Positions 44,430 through 57,033 of a DNA stretch of 64,000 nt are shown piece after piece (position 1 is the stretch's first letter; each line of letters starts with the position of its first letter). Both the position numbers and the translations under genes were made by a program. The stretch is taken from assembly GCA_009809945.1 (NCBI GenBank), contig WTPW01000189.1, forward strand, positions 416,854-480,853. Reading direction: 5' to 3'. The notes beneath the pieces are model-generated. The model was given only the letters and a program-made list of their open reading frames with translations. It did no database searches and was not told the DNA's origin. The stretch comes from Gigaspora margarita. Its lineage: Eukaryota > Glomeromycota > Glomeromycetes > Diversisporales > Gigasporaceae.

Positions 44430-45425
44430 CTTGTAAGTACCATTTTTCAATAGCAGAGTGTAGGTTTATTGGTTGTATATGAGTTCTTGATGTATTTGTT
44501 TGAGTAGTGCTTGGTAGTAGAGTTATTTTAGTATGTTTGGTTTTTTTTGTGATATTCCAGGCTATTTCCCATTGATGTTGAAATATATTATATTGAGACC
44601 ATATATTGTGATAAAATCAATTTAAGAGATTATTTGAGAAGTTAGTGAGAAAGAGTTCAGTTTGTTTTTTTTAGAAGAATTTTGGTATTTTGATATGTTG
44701 GTTTGGAGTGTATTCCTAGAATAGTAGGTATAAGGAAGTTGTATTGTATATTAGAGGAGTTAGTTGATAGCAATGAAAGAGTATTAAGAAGTGTAATATC
44801 TGAGACAATATTAATTGGGATTGTTGAAGTGTGTTATTAATTATATTAGTAAGCGATTGTTGGATGTTTTCAGTATTTTTGGAACATAGGAGTATGTGAA
44901 GAGTATCTTCAATTGAAGAGCATTTACAATATTGATTTGTTGTATATAGATTTGGGTAGCAGATGTTAAGGTTTTGCATTGTTGGGAGGTTTTTGTTAGG
45001 ATTTTGATATAGAAGGAGTATAAAGAGGAATTGTATTCTAAAGATTTAAGTATTTTAAAAGTTAAGTTCCAGTTTATATCTGAAGTATAATTGTTAAAAA
45101 ATTTAAGAGATGATCAAGATGTTAGTTCTTGAATTTTGATAATATTTTTGATAAAGGAGCGAGCTTTGTGTGTTATTATATAATTGTTCTATAAAAAGTG
45201 AGTAGGTAGTTTGAAGTATGTATAAGAGATTTCTATTGCAGGTTTATCAGAGCCTTGTTTTGCTAGCAGATCAGCTTGGTTATGCAGAGAACTAGTTGAA
45301 TGTGATTCAACTTTGATAGGAGTAATAAAAATGTTTTTTGTAGATTTAATAGAGTTAATAATTGAGATTATGTCCCAGTTTTTGTTTTGAATAAGTTTAA
45401 AGGAAGGAGGATTGATTAGGTTTTT
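44430..45425 (-). pseudogene. Decayed LINE fragment: end of RNase H and Cys-rich C-terminus
   Basis: The minus strand from 45420 reads FKLIQNKNWDIISIINSIKS, then FITPIKVESHSTSSLHNQAD, LLAKQGSDKPAI. That is the last RNase H block with its Asp (N.ADLLAKQG). A stop follows, then THKARSFIKNIIK. After a frameshift comes QNLNICYPNLYTTNQYCKCS...HILLCSKNTEN (44979-44880), a CxC...HxxxC cluster placed like the one in the intact LINE. RT and endonuclease are absent. It is a related but distinct LINE, much older. Confidence 0.7.
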
Positions 45426-45439
45426 GATTGCAATATATC

Positions 45440-45610
45440 ATGTTTAAACATATTCAAGTAAATAAATATGTTACGTTCAACTATAGTTAAGATATGTCAC
45501 ATTCAAACAAATAAATATATTATGTCAAGTAAATAAATATGTCATGTTCAAATATAGTTGAGTAAATAAATATATTATGTTCAAATATAGTTAAGTAAAT
45601 AAATATAAGT
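45440..45610. repeat. Tandem repeat, ~45-bp unit
   Basis: Repeated AAGTAAATAAATATGT[T/C]A[T/C]GTTCAA and CAAATATAGTTAAGT; about four units. It abuts the truncated end of the LINE remnant. Confidence 0.7.
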
Positions 45611-45779
45611 GCAGCAAAAAAAAACTGTTATAATAAGTTTTTTTTAATAGTACACATGTATATGCATATATACTTATAAATTTATACCAAAAATATATAT
45701 CGGCAACCTCTATCTATTTTAAAATTTGATTAAAATTAAGCAAATTGAAAATCTACCATTTTTAAAAAATTTGTTGATT

Positions 45780-45900
45780 TTACACAAATCTGGATCTTAT
45801 ATATAAAGAAGTTACTAAGTTGGTTACGCATCTAACTCACTGACCTATATACTAATAGCTTGGGTCCTAATAAAGGTCAAAATAGAACTCTTGTTAACTC
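45780..45900 (+). other. Non-coding interval with weak tRNA-like words
   Basis: AAGTTGGTTACGCATCTAAC (45817-45836) looks like an A-box region, but no matching B box or stems were found. Confidence 0.2.
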
Positions 45901-45909
45901 ATCTAAAAC

Positions 45910-46684
45910 TTGTGAAAGTGGATCATACTAATAAATTAAAAGACCTGGAAAGTGGTCAAACCAAAATTGAAATTGAAAAAGATGAAAATAAAGCTTGCTT
46001 TGATAGTTTTAGAAGCTCTGAAGTCAAGAATAAGGAAGCCTAAAAAGCCAAAATATATGAAAACAAAGCATTCACACATGAGCAAAAAATAGCCAAAACT
46101 GAAGATACTAATAAAATATAACAGATAGGGTATTATTATTAGTAGAACTTGGCCTTAAAAAGTCTGCTAAGATGAAATATGATAGCAAAACAAGAATTAG
46201 CAGAGTGGATAACAAACCTTTCAAAATTATTGGAAAAGCTCTAGTACATCTCAACAAGAAATATAAAGTCAAAATGAGAATATATAAAGCATTTAATAAC
46301 TATTAAAAAAAAACTATAAAAAGAAACTTACCAAAGAAATGTACAAAGCTGGGTCTTGTAATTAAAATAAAATTAGATTCAGAAGGAAGACCATAGAGGA
46401 TTATCAAGAATTAGCTAATACAGACCATGCTAATAAAATAATGAGAGACCCAAAGAATTTTTGTCAAATTGGAACTTGAGAAAAATGAAGAACTTGAATT
46501 TGATGACTTATCTGAATTGGATAGAAAAGTAATTCAAAATATTAAATATTCTGAAAATGGTAAAGTGGTAATGCCTGAAATTGGTGACGAAAGTATGGAT
46601 GCTGCTGATATGGATAACAAAATAGTTGATTACCTATTTGATCCAGAGAAAAGTGTTTACCTGAACATTCTGTTTAAACTCTAA
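45910..46684 (+). pseudogene. Decayed charged-protein gene, perhaps Sel1-like
   Basis: A frame with KIEIEKDENKACFDSFRSSE near 45970-46030 resembles the EKDENKAF..Y..S motif of Sel1-like repeats common in these fungi, but stops and shifts are frequent. The last clean ORF (46469-46684) codes an acidic 71-aa tail (FDDLSELDRKVIQNIKYSEN). The assignment is tentative. Confidence 0.3.
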
Positions 46685-46699
46685 AAATATATTGCATGA

Positions 46700-47165
46700 A
46701 TAAAATAAAATAAAACTATTATGTATAGCACAGGTTGAATAAAGCCATATTGGTTACTGTATAACTAGATAAAATCCAGAAACAAATTGGGGTTTGATAT
46801 GTTATTAGTTTTTTAATTTCAAATCATAGTCATATTGGATGCCTGATATAGCTGTGGATTTAAACTTAATATGATAAATAGAAATCATATCAGAGTTTAA
46901 TCAGAAATAAATCATGTTATTCTATATTTATATAATATTTATATTATATTCCAAGATTGAACAAAAAAAAATCAAAGCAATATGGCTATTCTATATTTAT
47001 ATCACAGGTCAAATAAAGCCATATTGGGAACTGTACATCTGAATAAAAACCAAAGACATATCATGTTTTGATATGTCTCCAGTTTTTTATTTTTAAATCA
47101 GATCATATTAGTTACCTGATATAGCTATGGAATTAATCTGAATACAAACTTTAATTCTTAATTAT
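46700..47165. repeat. Two direct copies of a ~275-bp hairpin repeat
   Basis: AATAAAGCCATATTGG occurs at ~46740 and ~47022, each followed by a related tail ending CTGATATAGCTRTGG. The two ends of each unit are themselves weakly inverted. Confidence 0.55.
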
Positions 47166-48799
47166 ATTAGCAGTCATAGGACATGTCCCCTAGAAATAAG
47201 TTTATAATTAAAATTATAAAAAAAACATATGAATTTACTATAAACTTTGAGCTAAAGATTCTTCTCAGCTTAATAATTAACTTAAAATTAAATTTTGCGG
47301 GTATATAGAACAAGAAAAGAAGAAAATTTTGAGCTTAAGATCTGTATTAAAATTTTGTCAATTTTGCATTTTTCAAAATGTACCTCTGTCAAAAACAAAT
47401 ATTTACAAATTTTAAATTAGCAATTATGTGTAAAATAATGCTCTGAACAACTTTACTTAGGCGATGGAAGTAGGTTACCTTGTAAGAAAAATGGGTGATC
47501 TATGTACTAAAGTTAAAATTTATCATATTTCATAATCTAACTTTTTTTCTTATTAGGTAACCTACTTTGGGCTCTTAAGCAAAGTTGTTCAACATGTAAT
47601 TTTACACTATATTTGAGATTGAAACGTGCCTTTTGACCTTTTACTAAGTAAAAAATGGGTTTAAAGTTAGAAAAAAATTTTTTTAACTCCTTCCCCATCT
47701 TTTTTGTTGACATTTCTCTGGTCATTTCTGTTTATACTTGTATTTGTACACGTGTGTTTAAGCACATTGATATTGTCATTGCTTGTGATCTGCCACATTT
47801 TCTTTTTGACTAAAGCAGATAAGATTTTTGTTTAAAAATTTTATATTATTTTATCTGCTCTATCATAAGAAGAGCTGCGTTGCATGTTCAGATCTATCTG
47901 CGCTTGCCTTCAAAAAATTTTTGTCATATTTGGGTTGTATTTATTATGTTTTCCTTTTTTTATTTAGGTTCATGCATATGAAAATTTTTCTTAAAATAGT
48001 AAAGATTCAATTAATAGGCTTATTGAAATCAATCTGCATATGTTAGCATTGGTTTTTTTCTAAGCCTTGAATATCAATCAGTGTAATTGTTCTTATTTAG
48101 CTGTAATTTATTGTCCCACTACCCTGATGTACTAGGGACTGTTGGTCCAGTTCTGAGTTCCAAATGGCATTGTCTCGAGCTGTGGTTCGGTATGTGCTAA
48201 AATAAATGTTATAGATGTTAAGTGTGTAAAGTGTAAAAACATAATACTATTGCCATTGCATATTGTTGATTTATATAATGCAACCCTTATTTTGCATTTA
48301 AATTTAAATGTTTTAAATATATTTCTATAACTCTGTAAAAGACATAATATTCTAAACTACCAAGCTATCCAATTGAAATCTGCAAATGATTATATATTAT
48401 ACTATATAAATAAAAAATTTTGGTTTACAAGAATATCGACTACTCGATGTAATATGCTATTATTAATCAGCAATAATGGTAAGTGGCTTATTACAAACCA
48501 AGTTAGGTATACATAAATTGATACTGGTAATATGCATGCACATAAACAGGTAAATCTAAAAATGAACTAGAAAAAGCGATCTACACATGGTGGAGAAGCC
48601 TTATCTGAAAAGCCCCAAGTGCAAATTAGGAAAAATTAACCACATATACTTATATACATTGTATATAAAAAGCTGGTTTATAAAAATTAGCTGCCAATAA
48701 ATACAAGAAATAAGTAATCACATAATGTATTTTAAAGCAGAAATATCTGATTAAAAGGATTTGTACAGAAACATTTCACATGCTGCTTTCTAATACGCA

Positions 48800-49095
48800 T
48801 TAATTATTTATTTAGCGAGGTGAGTATAAAGAACATTTAACAATTTTACGAAATAAAAAACTGCAAAACAAGCTCACAAAACAATAAAATAAGTACATAT
48901 TTACCATCATGTACAATTCATTTCATTTAGCAAGTGTGTATAAAGAACTTTTAATAATTTTACTAAATAAAACTAAAAACAAGTTCACAAAACAAGAAAA
49001 TAAATACTTATTTACCATTATGTACAATTCATTTCATTCGTATTAATTTAGTCTGTGAGTACAAAGAATGTTTAATAATTTTATGAAATCACATT
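48800..49095. repeat. Satellite array related to 6690-7870, inverse orientation
   Basis: Words such as TATTTACCATTATGTACAATT, CATTTCATTCGTATTAAT and GTGAGTATAAAGAACATTTA are reverse complements of the 6.7-7.9 kb satellite. About 2.5 units. Confidence 0.7.
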
Positions 49096-49099
49096 CACA

Positions 49100-49795
49100 G
49101 AGCCTAATCATGATATTAAATTCTTCTACTGCTATCATAGTTAGGTCTTGCAGTGCCTGCGGCAGCTATAGAGCCTAATCACAACATAAAGTCCTTGCAT
49201 TACTATCATAGCCACTGAGTTTACAGTAATCACAACATAAGATTCTTGCACTGTTATTGTAGTTGCAAGCTTAATCACCAAGCATAAGTTTTTGCACTGC
49301 CTGTGGCAACCATAGAGTCTAATTGCAATGCAAGGTACTTGTATTACTATTGCAGCCATGGAACCTAATCACAACATGAGATCCTTGCATTGCTATTATA
49401 GTTATAGTGCTTAATCACAAAATATAAGGCTTCTATATTGTCTTTGGTAGCCATAAAGCCTAATCACAATATAAGGTCCTTGCATAACTAAGCCTGATCA
49501 AAGCGTGAGATTCTTATACTGCTTTCATAGTTGTGAACTCTATAAAAAAAAAAAAGTAAGATTCTATTCATGTTTTGTTCAGATTATTATTTTAAAAAAT
49601 AAGCATTTTTCATAATAAAAATCTGAACAAATCTGAATGGAATCTTGATCTTTTTTTAGGGGGCTCAATCACCAAACATGAGGCGAGGTTCTTGCATTGC
49701 CTGTAGCAGCTATAGAGCCTAATAACAATATGAAGTTCTTGCAATGCAATCATTGCCATAGAGCCTAATTACAACATGAGGTCCTTGTACTGTGT
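49100..49795. repeat. Minisatellite of ~46-55-bp units
   Basis: AGCCTAATCACAACATGAG, GTCCTTGCATTGC and TATCATAG-like blocks recur about 12 times. A palindrome at 49542-49658 (GATTCTATTCATG.TTTGTTCAG / CTGAACAAATCTGAATGGAATC) interrupts it. Confidence 0.75.
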
Positions 49796-50552
49796 AATAC
49801 AATATCAATAGTATATTCATCTTTAACTCCCTTTAAGCAACTCAAGCACCTAGTTAAAATTAAAAAAAAAGTTTTTTCTAACTTTAAACCCATTTTTCAC
49901 TTAGTAAAAGGTCCAGAAAGTGCGTTTCAATTTTAAATATAGTGTAAAATTACATGCCAAACAACTTTGCTTAAGAGCCCAAAGTAGGTTACCTAATAAG
50001 AAAAAAGTTTTATCATGAAATATGATAAATTTTAACTTTAGTACATAGATAACCAGTTTTCTTACAAGGTAACCTACTTCCATCACCTAAGTAAAGTTGT
50101 TCAGAGCATAATTTTACACATAACTGCTAATTTAAAATTTGTAAATTTTCGGTTTTGACAGAGTTACATTTTGAAAAATTGCAAAATTGGCAAAATTTTA
50201 ATGCAGTTTTTAAGCTCAAAATTTTCTTCTTTTCTTGTTCTATATACCTGCAAAATTTAATTTAAGTTAATTAGTTAAGCCGAGAAGGATCTTTAGCTCA
50301 AAGTTTATAGTAAATTCATATGTTTTTTTTATAATTTTTATTATAAACTTATTTTAAACTTATTTCAAGGAGAAATGTCCTATGACTGTTAAAGCTTTTT
50401 TGAAAACAAATCATTTAATTCTATTTAGCTATCAGAATATTAGTAAGCCTATATATAACTAAAATTGACTATAAATACAAACTGGTTAAATATATAATAT
50501 CTGTTGGCCAATTTTTTTTTATTTATAGCTAAGATGGTCAGAATTATGCCAT

Positions 50553-51499
50553 GTAGGCCTGCTGAACTCATACAGAGGAGTTCTCAAAATTCTGGGTCAG
50601 GAACAGTGTTTAAAATTGGTCTGCGGAATCTGCGGAGCGCAGACTAAAAATTTAATCTGCAATTTTTGTTTTAAGAATATATGCAGATTCCGCAAATATA
50701 AAAAAAAAGCTCTGCAGATTTTTTGCATATTATAGATATTTTTTTATCCCACAGATTTAATATTGGGTAAATCTGTAGACATTAATTATTTATCATTAGT
50801 AACTTTATTAGCAACTTAGCAGGTAATGTCCATACTTCTCGAAATTTTTAGCAATTATGTTCATCATTAACTGTCTACTATCCCGAATTGTTCTGATATT
50901 TCTTGGACTTAATGCTAATCAAATTCGTGAAACTATTTACCATAAACAATTAGATTTTTGAGCTAGATTCGTCAATATTAAAATAAATGTGTTATTGAAT
51001 TGCTAATGCTTAAAGATACTTCATATGAACTATATCTTATTCACAGCAGTAATTACTAAACATAAAATCTTTGCACAGCTACGAAGCATAAGCGACAAAA
51101 AATTTTATTAAATAAAAATTTTATTTTTCGCATATTAAACTAATTTTCCGCAAATGTATTATTAATTAAAAATGTAATCCGCAGATTATATGCAAATTCT
51201 GCAATTTTTGCTGAAGTATTAAATGTATTCCGCATAAAATTTTACAATCCAATTTTAAACACTGGTCAGGATATATTAGAGTGCATTAGATCATAGTCAG
51301 CTGGATCAGAATCGATCAATTTTGCCCCAAGATTATTAAAAATTTTACTAATAAATTATATCCATTCATTAATAAGTAAAAAATTACCTAGCTAGTAATT
51401 TTGCTATAGTACCTGCTAACAACTAAGGTTAAATGCCAATCTAGATCTAATGCATCTGACCCAGAATTTTGGGGATAGCCCTATAAAATTTAGGCCTAC
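50553..51499. mobile_element. MITE with GTAGGCCT termini, split by a hAT-like element
   Basis: GTAGGCCTGCTGAAC...AAAATTCTGGGTCAG on the left is mirrored by CTGACCCAGAATTTTGGGGAT...TAGGCCTAC on the right. Confidence 0.6.
50604..51264. mobile_element. hAT-like MITE with 8-bp target duplication
   Basis: Termini CAGTGTTTAAAATTGG and CCAATTTTAAACACTG are inverted repeats. GTCAGGAA (50596-50603) and GTCAGGAT (51265-51272) form a near-perfect 8-bp duplication. TCTGCGGA-type words fill the subterminal parts. 661 bp, no transposase. Confidence 0.8.
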
Positions 51500-53135
51500 T
51501 GATATTGATCAAAAATTTTGAAACTGCTCACATATGTAGTTACTATAAATAAGTGTATAAAAAAAATTTTTTTGTTAGTGATTAAAAAATTCTAAACAAT
51601 AAAAAATATACAGTATGCAAATAAAAATAATTTTGACTTTTTTCAAAATAGCACCTATAAATACATTCCTGAAGTACTGTTTCTAATAGAATAAAAAAAT
51701 GATTAAAAACACATCTGATAGTAAATCTGGCACCATGCACCTGGTCATGGATATATAAACAATGATTATCATTAATAATCATTAATCTTTTTTTCTTTCG
51801 CTTATTATAACCTTTTATATATTTGACTAACTTTTTTTGCTATAACTGTAGTTGAAGTAATTACTAATGAATCAAGCCATCATCATTGTATCTAGAGTGT
51901 GAAGTTTGTTGCATTGTCTTGCTGGCTATATTGGATTTTTGTTACTTAGTTGATATTTTGGCTCAGAAATTCAAAATATCATTTCAGATTTGGACTATGT
52001 TTACTAACAATTCTTTTTTCAAGGGTGTCTTTTATTTTCATTGTAGTTCTTGAGTACTTAGAGAAGTGTAATTTCTTTGAACATTTTAGTTTAGAAATTT
52101 CAGATTTATGGGCTTTGTTGCTTTGAATTTTGAAAGCGTTTGCTAACACTTTTTTTCTAGATATTTTCAAGAGCATCTTGAAGTATTTAGGAAAATGTAA
52201 TTTTTTTATTGCTTTAGTCTGTAAATGCATTTGCAGTAACTAATATTTTTTAGGTATTAAATGTAGTTAGGCTATTTTTATTGTAACTTTTTGAGATATT
52301 AAAGGGCATGTCTCTATTTTTTTTTGTTGGTTTGGTTTTTATTTTATTAACTAGTACTTTTCTTTTTTTAATCCTCACATATGAAAATACTCTTGTTGTT
52401 AGTATTATTGTTATTGGAGCAGTAATTATCACTATTGGAGTTGTGAATAACATGATATTGTGGTTACTATGGTTGGTGTTGTCATTGTTGAAGTAGTCTT
52501 GGATTTCATCGCCTTCACTATCATTTGTAGTTGTTTGCACACTACATTTGTAGTTATTATAGTTTATATAATAGATCTTCTATAGTGTAATGTTCATTGT
52601 TTTGGTTTTGTTACTGGTGCACTCCAATGTTGTAGTTGTAAAACTTCATTATATAACATTTCTAGGATTTAGCCATTAGGTTATTAGATTGAATAGTATT
52701 TATTGTATATATTGTGCAAGTATAATAAAAATTCTTATTAATCGCTACAAATTGTATTATATTTATATAATGTATAATAAAACTAAATTATATTTAGTTT
52801 CTTTTATAATATGTATCTGATATGTATTTGGTTTCTTTGTAATATAAAGAAAAATCTGATTTATTTAAGATACCAATCGAGTAACTGATATGAATATGAT
52901 TTGAATTGTATATATTAGCGAATGGTGCCCTATCTGTGCCAAAGATCAGAGACAAATCAGATATTTTTAGGCAAAATTGATTAGTAAACTTGCATATCCC
53001 TATAATACAAATATAGAAGACCTACTAGAAATCTAATATTTACTAGTATAGATTCATTTGACCTGTGTAGAATATACAAATTAAATAGAGGAGATTGTTA
53101 GCACTGCCAATCTGGCCCCAAGTATTAAAAGACAC
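51500..53135. other. Non-coding interval with an unexplained minus-strand coding-like zone
   Basis: 51979-52540 on the minus strand reads two ORFs (96 and 83 codons). The second repeats KKLHFPKYFKMLLKISRKK / KKLHFSKYSRTTMKIKDTLEK, an internal ~35-residue duplication. No family is recognised; it may be a decayed gene. The remainder is AT-rich. Confidence 0.3.
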
Positions 53136-53141
53136 AGAATA

Positions 53142-53315
53142 CAGTATAACCCCACAATAGTCATATTCATATTAGTCACAATCTCACTATATTCACTTCA
53201 ATTTTTCTATATAACTATATATATGATATATAAATTCTTGCTTGCATTAGTTACAATCTCACAATAGGTATATAGAATGTCTGATTTTGGTATGTGACAT
53301 TGTGAGGTTATACTA
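53142..53315. mobile_element. Short TA-flanked MITE
   Basis: Ends CAGTATAACCCCACAATAGT and (with a changed last base) GACATTGTGAGGTTATACTA are inverted repeats, with TA outside each end (53140-53141, 53316-53317). Tc1/mariner-like. Confidence 0.65.
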
Positions 53316-53324
53316 TAGCTGTGC

Positions 53325-54942
53325 CTAAAATATCAGATTTGTTATTTCTAGCAGATCAGCCATTTCTGTCATATATAGCAAATCAGGAAGAAATCACAGA
53401 TATAGAAGTACAGTCAAACCTCCATATAGTCACCCTCAATATAGTCACAAAACCAATATAATCATTTTTGTAAGTTTACCAGCCTTTTTACTATATTTTT
53501 CACCTCTATATAAGCTCATTTGCATTATAATCACTATTACAATTTTTTATTTACCATCTATATAAAACTATCTCTACATAATCACATTATTTTGAATTAA
53601 TTGTTTTATTATTATAAATATTTTTGTAAGTTATTAATTATTATTTTTTAACAAGTAAAAATTTTTAAATTTATTTTTTTTTTAATAATTGATTAATTTT
53701 CTACATATAAACATTAAAATTATACTAAGTAAATCGATAAAAATGCCCTAAGTAACCTTGTTCAGAAGATAAAATTACATATATTCAGAAGTTTTCAAAT
53801 AATTTGAATACTATTTTATTATTACACTTTTACAATTTATGTTTAGCCAAAAAAATTAAAAAAATTAAAAATTTTTTAACTTAATTGTAAATTATAAAAG
53901 TGTATTAATAAGATTTTAACCAAATTATCTCAAAATTTCAAAGTATATATAATTTTGTATCTTGAATAACTTTATATAGATTATTTTTATCGATTAAGTT
54001 TAGATAATTTTATCTTTTATATGTAGCTACGATATACGATTATTTTAAAAAAAATTAAAAAAACTTTTTTAAAATAATTGTATATCATAGCCACATATAA
54101 AAGTTAAAATTATCTAAAGTAAATCGATAAAAATGATCCAAGTAAAGTTTTTTAGAATATAAAATTACATATATACTGAAATTTTAAGATAATTTGGTTA
54201 AAATCTTGTTAATACAATTTTATAATTTACCGTTAAGTTAAAAAAATTTTTAATTTTTTAATTTTTTTCACCTAAGTGTAACTTGTAAAAGTGTAATAAT
54301 AAAATGTTATTCAAATTATCTCAAAATTTTATAATATATGTAATTTTGTCTCCTAAACAATGTTACTTAGAACATTATTATTAATTTACTTAGTAAGATT
54401 TTAACTTTTATATAGCAATTATAATTGATTATTTAAAAAATAAAAATTTTTATTTATTAAAACATCTATAAAATCACAATTTTTTTATATACAATTTTAT
54501 TATACTTGTGATTATATAGAATTCCTCTATATTAGTCACATCTCTATATAATCACCAATTTTTGTATCCTGAGAGTGTGACTATTTGGAGGTTTGACTGT
54601 ACTGGCATAAATAATAGATTTAGCAGTTCTGGCAAAAATGTTATATCTTTTTATCAATAAATATTTATTATATATATGGGTGATATTCACTCTACTTATA
54701 GACATGTTTGCCATGATCTTATAATTTTATTAATACAGAACACACTCTAATCATTCTATAAAATACTTTATATACTCTTTCAAATTGCCAAATTATACTA
54801 TAAACATAAACCTTTTCACTTGTATAAATACTACCAACTATGATATACCATAGCACAGTTTTGTATCTCTGTGCTTACATGACACTCTGTTAATAGTTGC
54901 TCTGTTAGCCCTAATTTCTGAGAGGTACTTCATGGGTTAACA
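53325..54942 (+). repeat. Dispersed LTR-like repeat, copy 2, interrupted by a TA-flanked element
   Basis: 53325-53410 plus 54602-54942 together match 15709-16127 (TTCTAGCAGATCAGCCATTT..., ..., GAGAGGTACTTCATGGGTTAACA). No primer-binding-site-like TGG follows, so it would be a solo LTR. Confidence 0.6.
53411..54599. mobile_element. 1.19-kb pogo-like TA element (non-autonomous) inside LTR-like copy 2
   Basis: TIRs CAGTCAAACCTCCATATAGT... and ...TATTTGGAGGTTTGACTG with TA on both sides (53409-53410, 54600-54601). The uninterrupted copy near 15797 keeps a single TA at the same place. The interior has large inverted segments around GTAAATCGATAAAAATG (53729, 54119) and no transposase ORF. CAGT..AACCTC ends resemble pogo/Fot1-type TIRs. 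Confidence 0.85.
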
Positions 54943-55205
54943 CCAGGAATACAAGTAAAATCTTGGATTCTAATTGTACATAGTGCTTAGAAATTAATGA
55001 TTATTTTATAGTTGCTAAATACGGAAGTTAATAGAAAGTCATAAGGTAGATTAGTAGCAGAAATAATCCTTGGTCCTGTGATTTCAGATCAATTTAGAGC
55101 TCTATAGATCATTCACATAAATAATTTAACATCATATGATGTGATTGATAATTTGGGTTTCTTTGCTTGAAAATTATGGGATTGAGAAAAGACTCTGAAT
55201 AATTT
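54943..55205. other. Non-coding interval
   Basis: No gene or repeat seen. Confidence 0.35.
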
Positions 55206-55210
55206 ATGTG

Positions 55211-55604
55211 AGGTTATATTTGAAAAATTGTTAATAGAAGACCATTTTTTTAAAAAAGGTTATATTTGAAAAGTAGGTATTGGATAAAAAGGTTATATTT
55301 AAAAGCAGCTAATGGGCAAAAATGAGTATATTTAAAAGAATGCTAACAGGGTAAGTTTTACAAATCTTATATTTGAAATGTGCTAATGAAATAGTGAAAG
55401 TTTTTTTTTTTGTTTTTAGAGAGTGTTAGTTCTGTTTTTTTTTTTTAGAGAGTGTTAGTTTGAAAAATTTTTTTTGAAAGCTTACATTTTAAAAAAAGGG
55501 AAGCAATCCCAAACTTGCTATCTAAAGTTTGAAATATAGCTGATATATACCAAACTAGAATGCTAAACAAAAAATTTTCTACTATAATGCTCAAATATAA
55601 CCTC
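55211..55604. mobile_element. MITE with GAGGTTATATTTGA termini
   Basis: GTGAGGTTATATTTGA (55210) against TCAAATATAACCTCAT (55590-55605). AAAAAGGTTATATTT recurs inside several times, and once more near 63868. No TSD resolved. Confidence 0.55.
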
Positions 55605-55648
55605 ATATTGATTATTTGGGGTTCTACTAAGGATTGTTTTTGCTACTA

Positions 55649-56037
55649 CAGTGCAGATAGCCTAGTCATAGCAAATAAAAATTTTGAGTGTCCAAATTCA
55701 GATTTTATTTTTTATATATATGAAGAGGCCACTTTGAAAATTTAGCTAATATTTGTATATAAAGTGGCCAAATTTAAATTTTTAAGAGACCAAATTTTGG
55801 TTTTTTTATATATATATAAAAGGTGGCCAAATTTCATATTTAATTATAAAAATGCTATAACTTTAATTTGCTATAACTTTTTTTATAAATAGATTTAAAA
55901 AATTTAAGAATGTAGAAGTGTTTAGTTTGTTTTGATTTAACATTTTATGATAGTATTTTTTTACAATCTTTTTTGAAAAAGTATTAGCAATTTGAATTTA
56001 ATCACTTTTATTTGTTGGGACTAGGCTATCTGCACTG
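55649..56037. mobile_element. TA-flanked MITE (Tc1/mariner type), 30-bp TIRs
   Basis: Ends CAGTGCAGATAGCCTAGTC and GACTAGGCTATCTGCACTG are perfect inverted repeats that continue with AAATAAAA/TTTTATTT, with TA directly outside (55647-55648 and 56038-56039). 389 bp. Confidence 0.85.
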
Positions 56038-56039
56038 TA

Positions 56040-57025
56040 CTAATCCATCTGGAATCATACTTGAACTTTAAAATTAATTACACTTCTCTCGTGATGCTGG
56101 TCATTATTGTATTGCCCAAAGGTTTCTTTGATCAGTAGTATTCAATCAGTATTCAATATTATATGTATGTTCAAAAAAGCATTCACATCACTGCTTAACT
56201 CGATTTTCAGTCACAATTGAAAATTTTCTATAACATAATCAATACAATAGCTAGGTTTTTTATCATTATCAATAATTGAATAAATCATGTACAAATATGT
56301 TCTGAATCATATACAAATATTAAAATGTAATGATTTTATTATTGCTCAGATTTTAACTAGTCAGTTAGAAGCTTCTGACTGGTATTGGTTATGGTTATAA
56401 CCAGTCATAACCAGTCATAACCTTTACTTCTTCTAAATATAATGCACTTTTATTTGGTAACAACATAGTGTATATAAAAAATTTATTTGCTTTTTTCTAA
56501 TTAATTTAATTACTATAAATAATTACCGTGTTGTTGCATAATAATACTTATGAGCATTATTTAAAATAATTTCTTAATTTAGCTTAATTTAGTCAAAATT
56601 TGAAATCACACCCCTGTACTTTATTTTGTGAAACAACAGTAAAACTTTATTACAAAATTATTATTTACATTCCTGGTTTTAGCACAACTGTATTGTACTG
56701 CTACTTTATAATTTATTGTTTAAATAAGCTTTATTGGCTTTTAAAAATATGTTCTTATTTACAATACACAAAGTTTTTTTAAAACAAAATAAAAAAATCA
56801 AAATGAAAGCCAAACAAAAGTCAAAGCCAAAATAAAGTTCTAATATTTGCATAATAGATATAATTTCACCAGAATTTGGTTTTGAAATCATATATAAGCC
56901 AGAAGAAAATTCAGTTATCTTTTTTTGAACACATTATATAAATTCACTGCTGCAACTGGACAAACTTTATTTATTTTTTAAACTGTGTAATATAAATTTT
57001 TTTGGTAAATATAAAAAACTTAGAT
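56040..57025. other. Non-coding interval
   Basis: 56385-56425 has a small tandem/inverted ATAACCAGTC motif. ORFs 56600-56782 and 56706-56891 overlap on opposite strands and have no domain. Confidence 0.35.
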
Positions 57026-57033
57026 TTATATAA

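Larger units (their letters stand above)
47171..50388. mobile_element. 3.2-kb non-autonomous element with ~540-bp TIRs
   Basis: 47171-47700 (CAGTCATAGGACAT..., GGCGATGGAAGTAGGTTACC, GGGCTCTTAAGCAAAGTTG) is the inverse of 49853-50388. Flanks TTAG and TTAA suggest a short TTA-type target. Each TIR contains its own hairpin around GGTAACCTAC. The interior carries a satellite array (48800-49095) and a minisatellite (49100-49795), but no transposase. ORFs in it (47828-48046, 49141-49359) have no domain. Confidence 0.8.

Noticed and set aside
49100..49795. CRISPR-like array
   Set aside because: Units vary in length, spacers are not unique, and the genome is eukaryotic; it is a minisatellite.
52308..52496. 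Hydrophobic 62-aa ORF that looks like a membrane protein
   Set aside because: Runs of T and ATT codons in AT-rich DNA, overlapping longer coding-like frames on the other strand.
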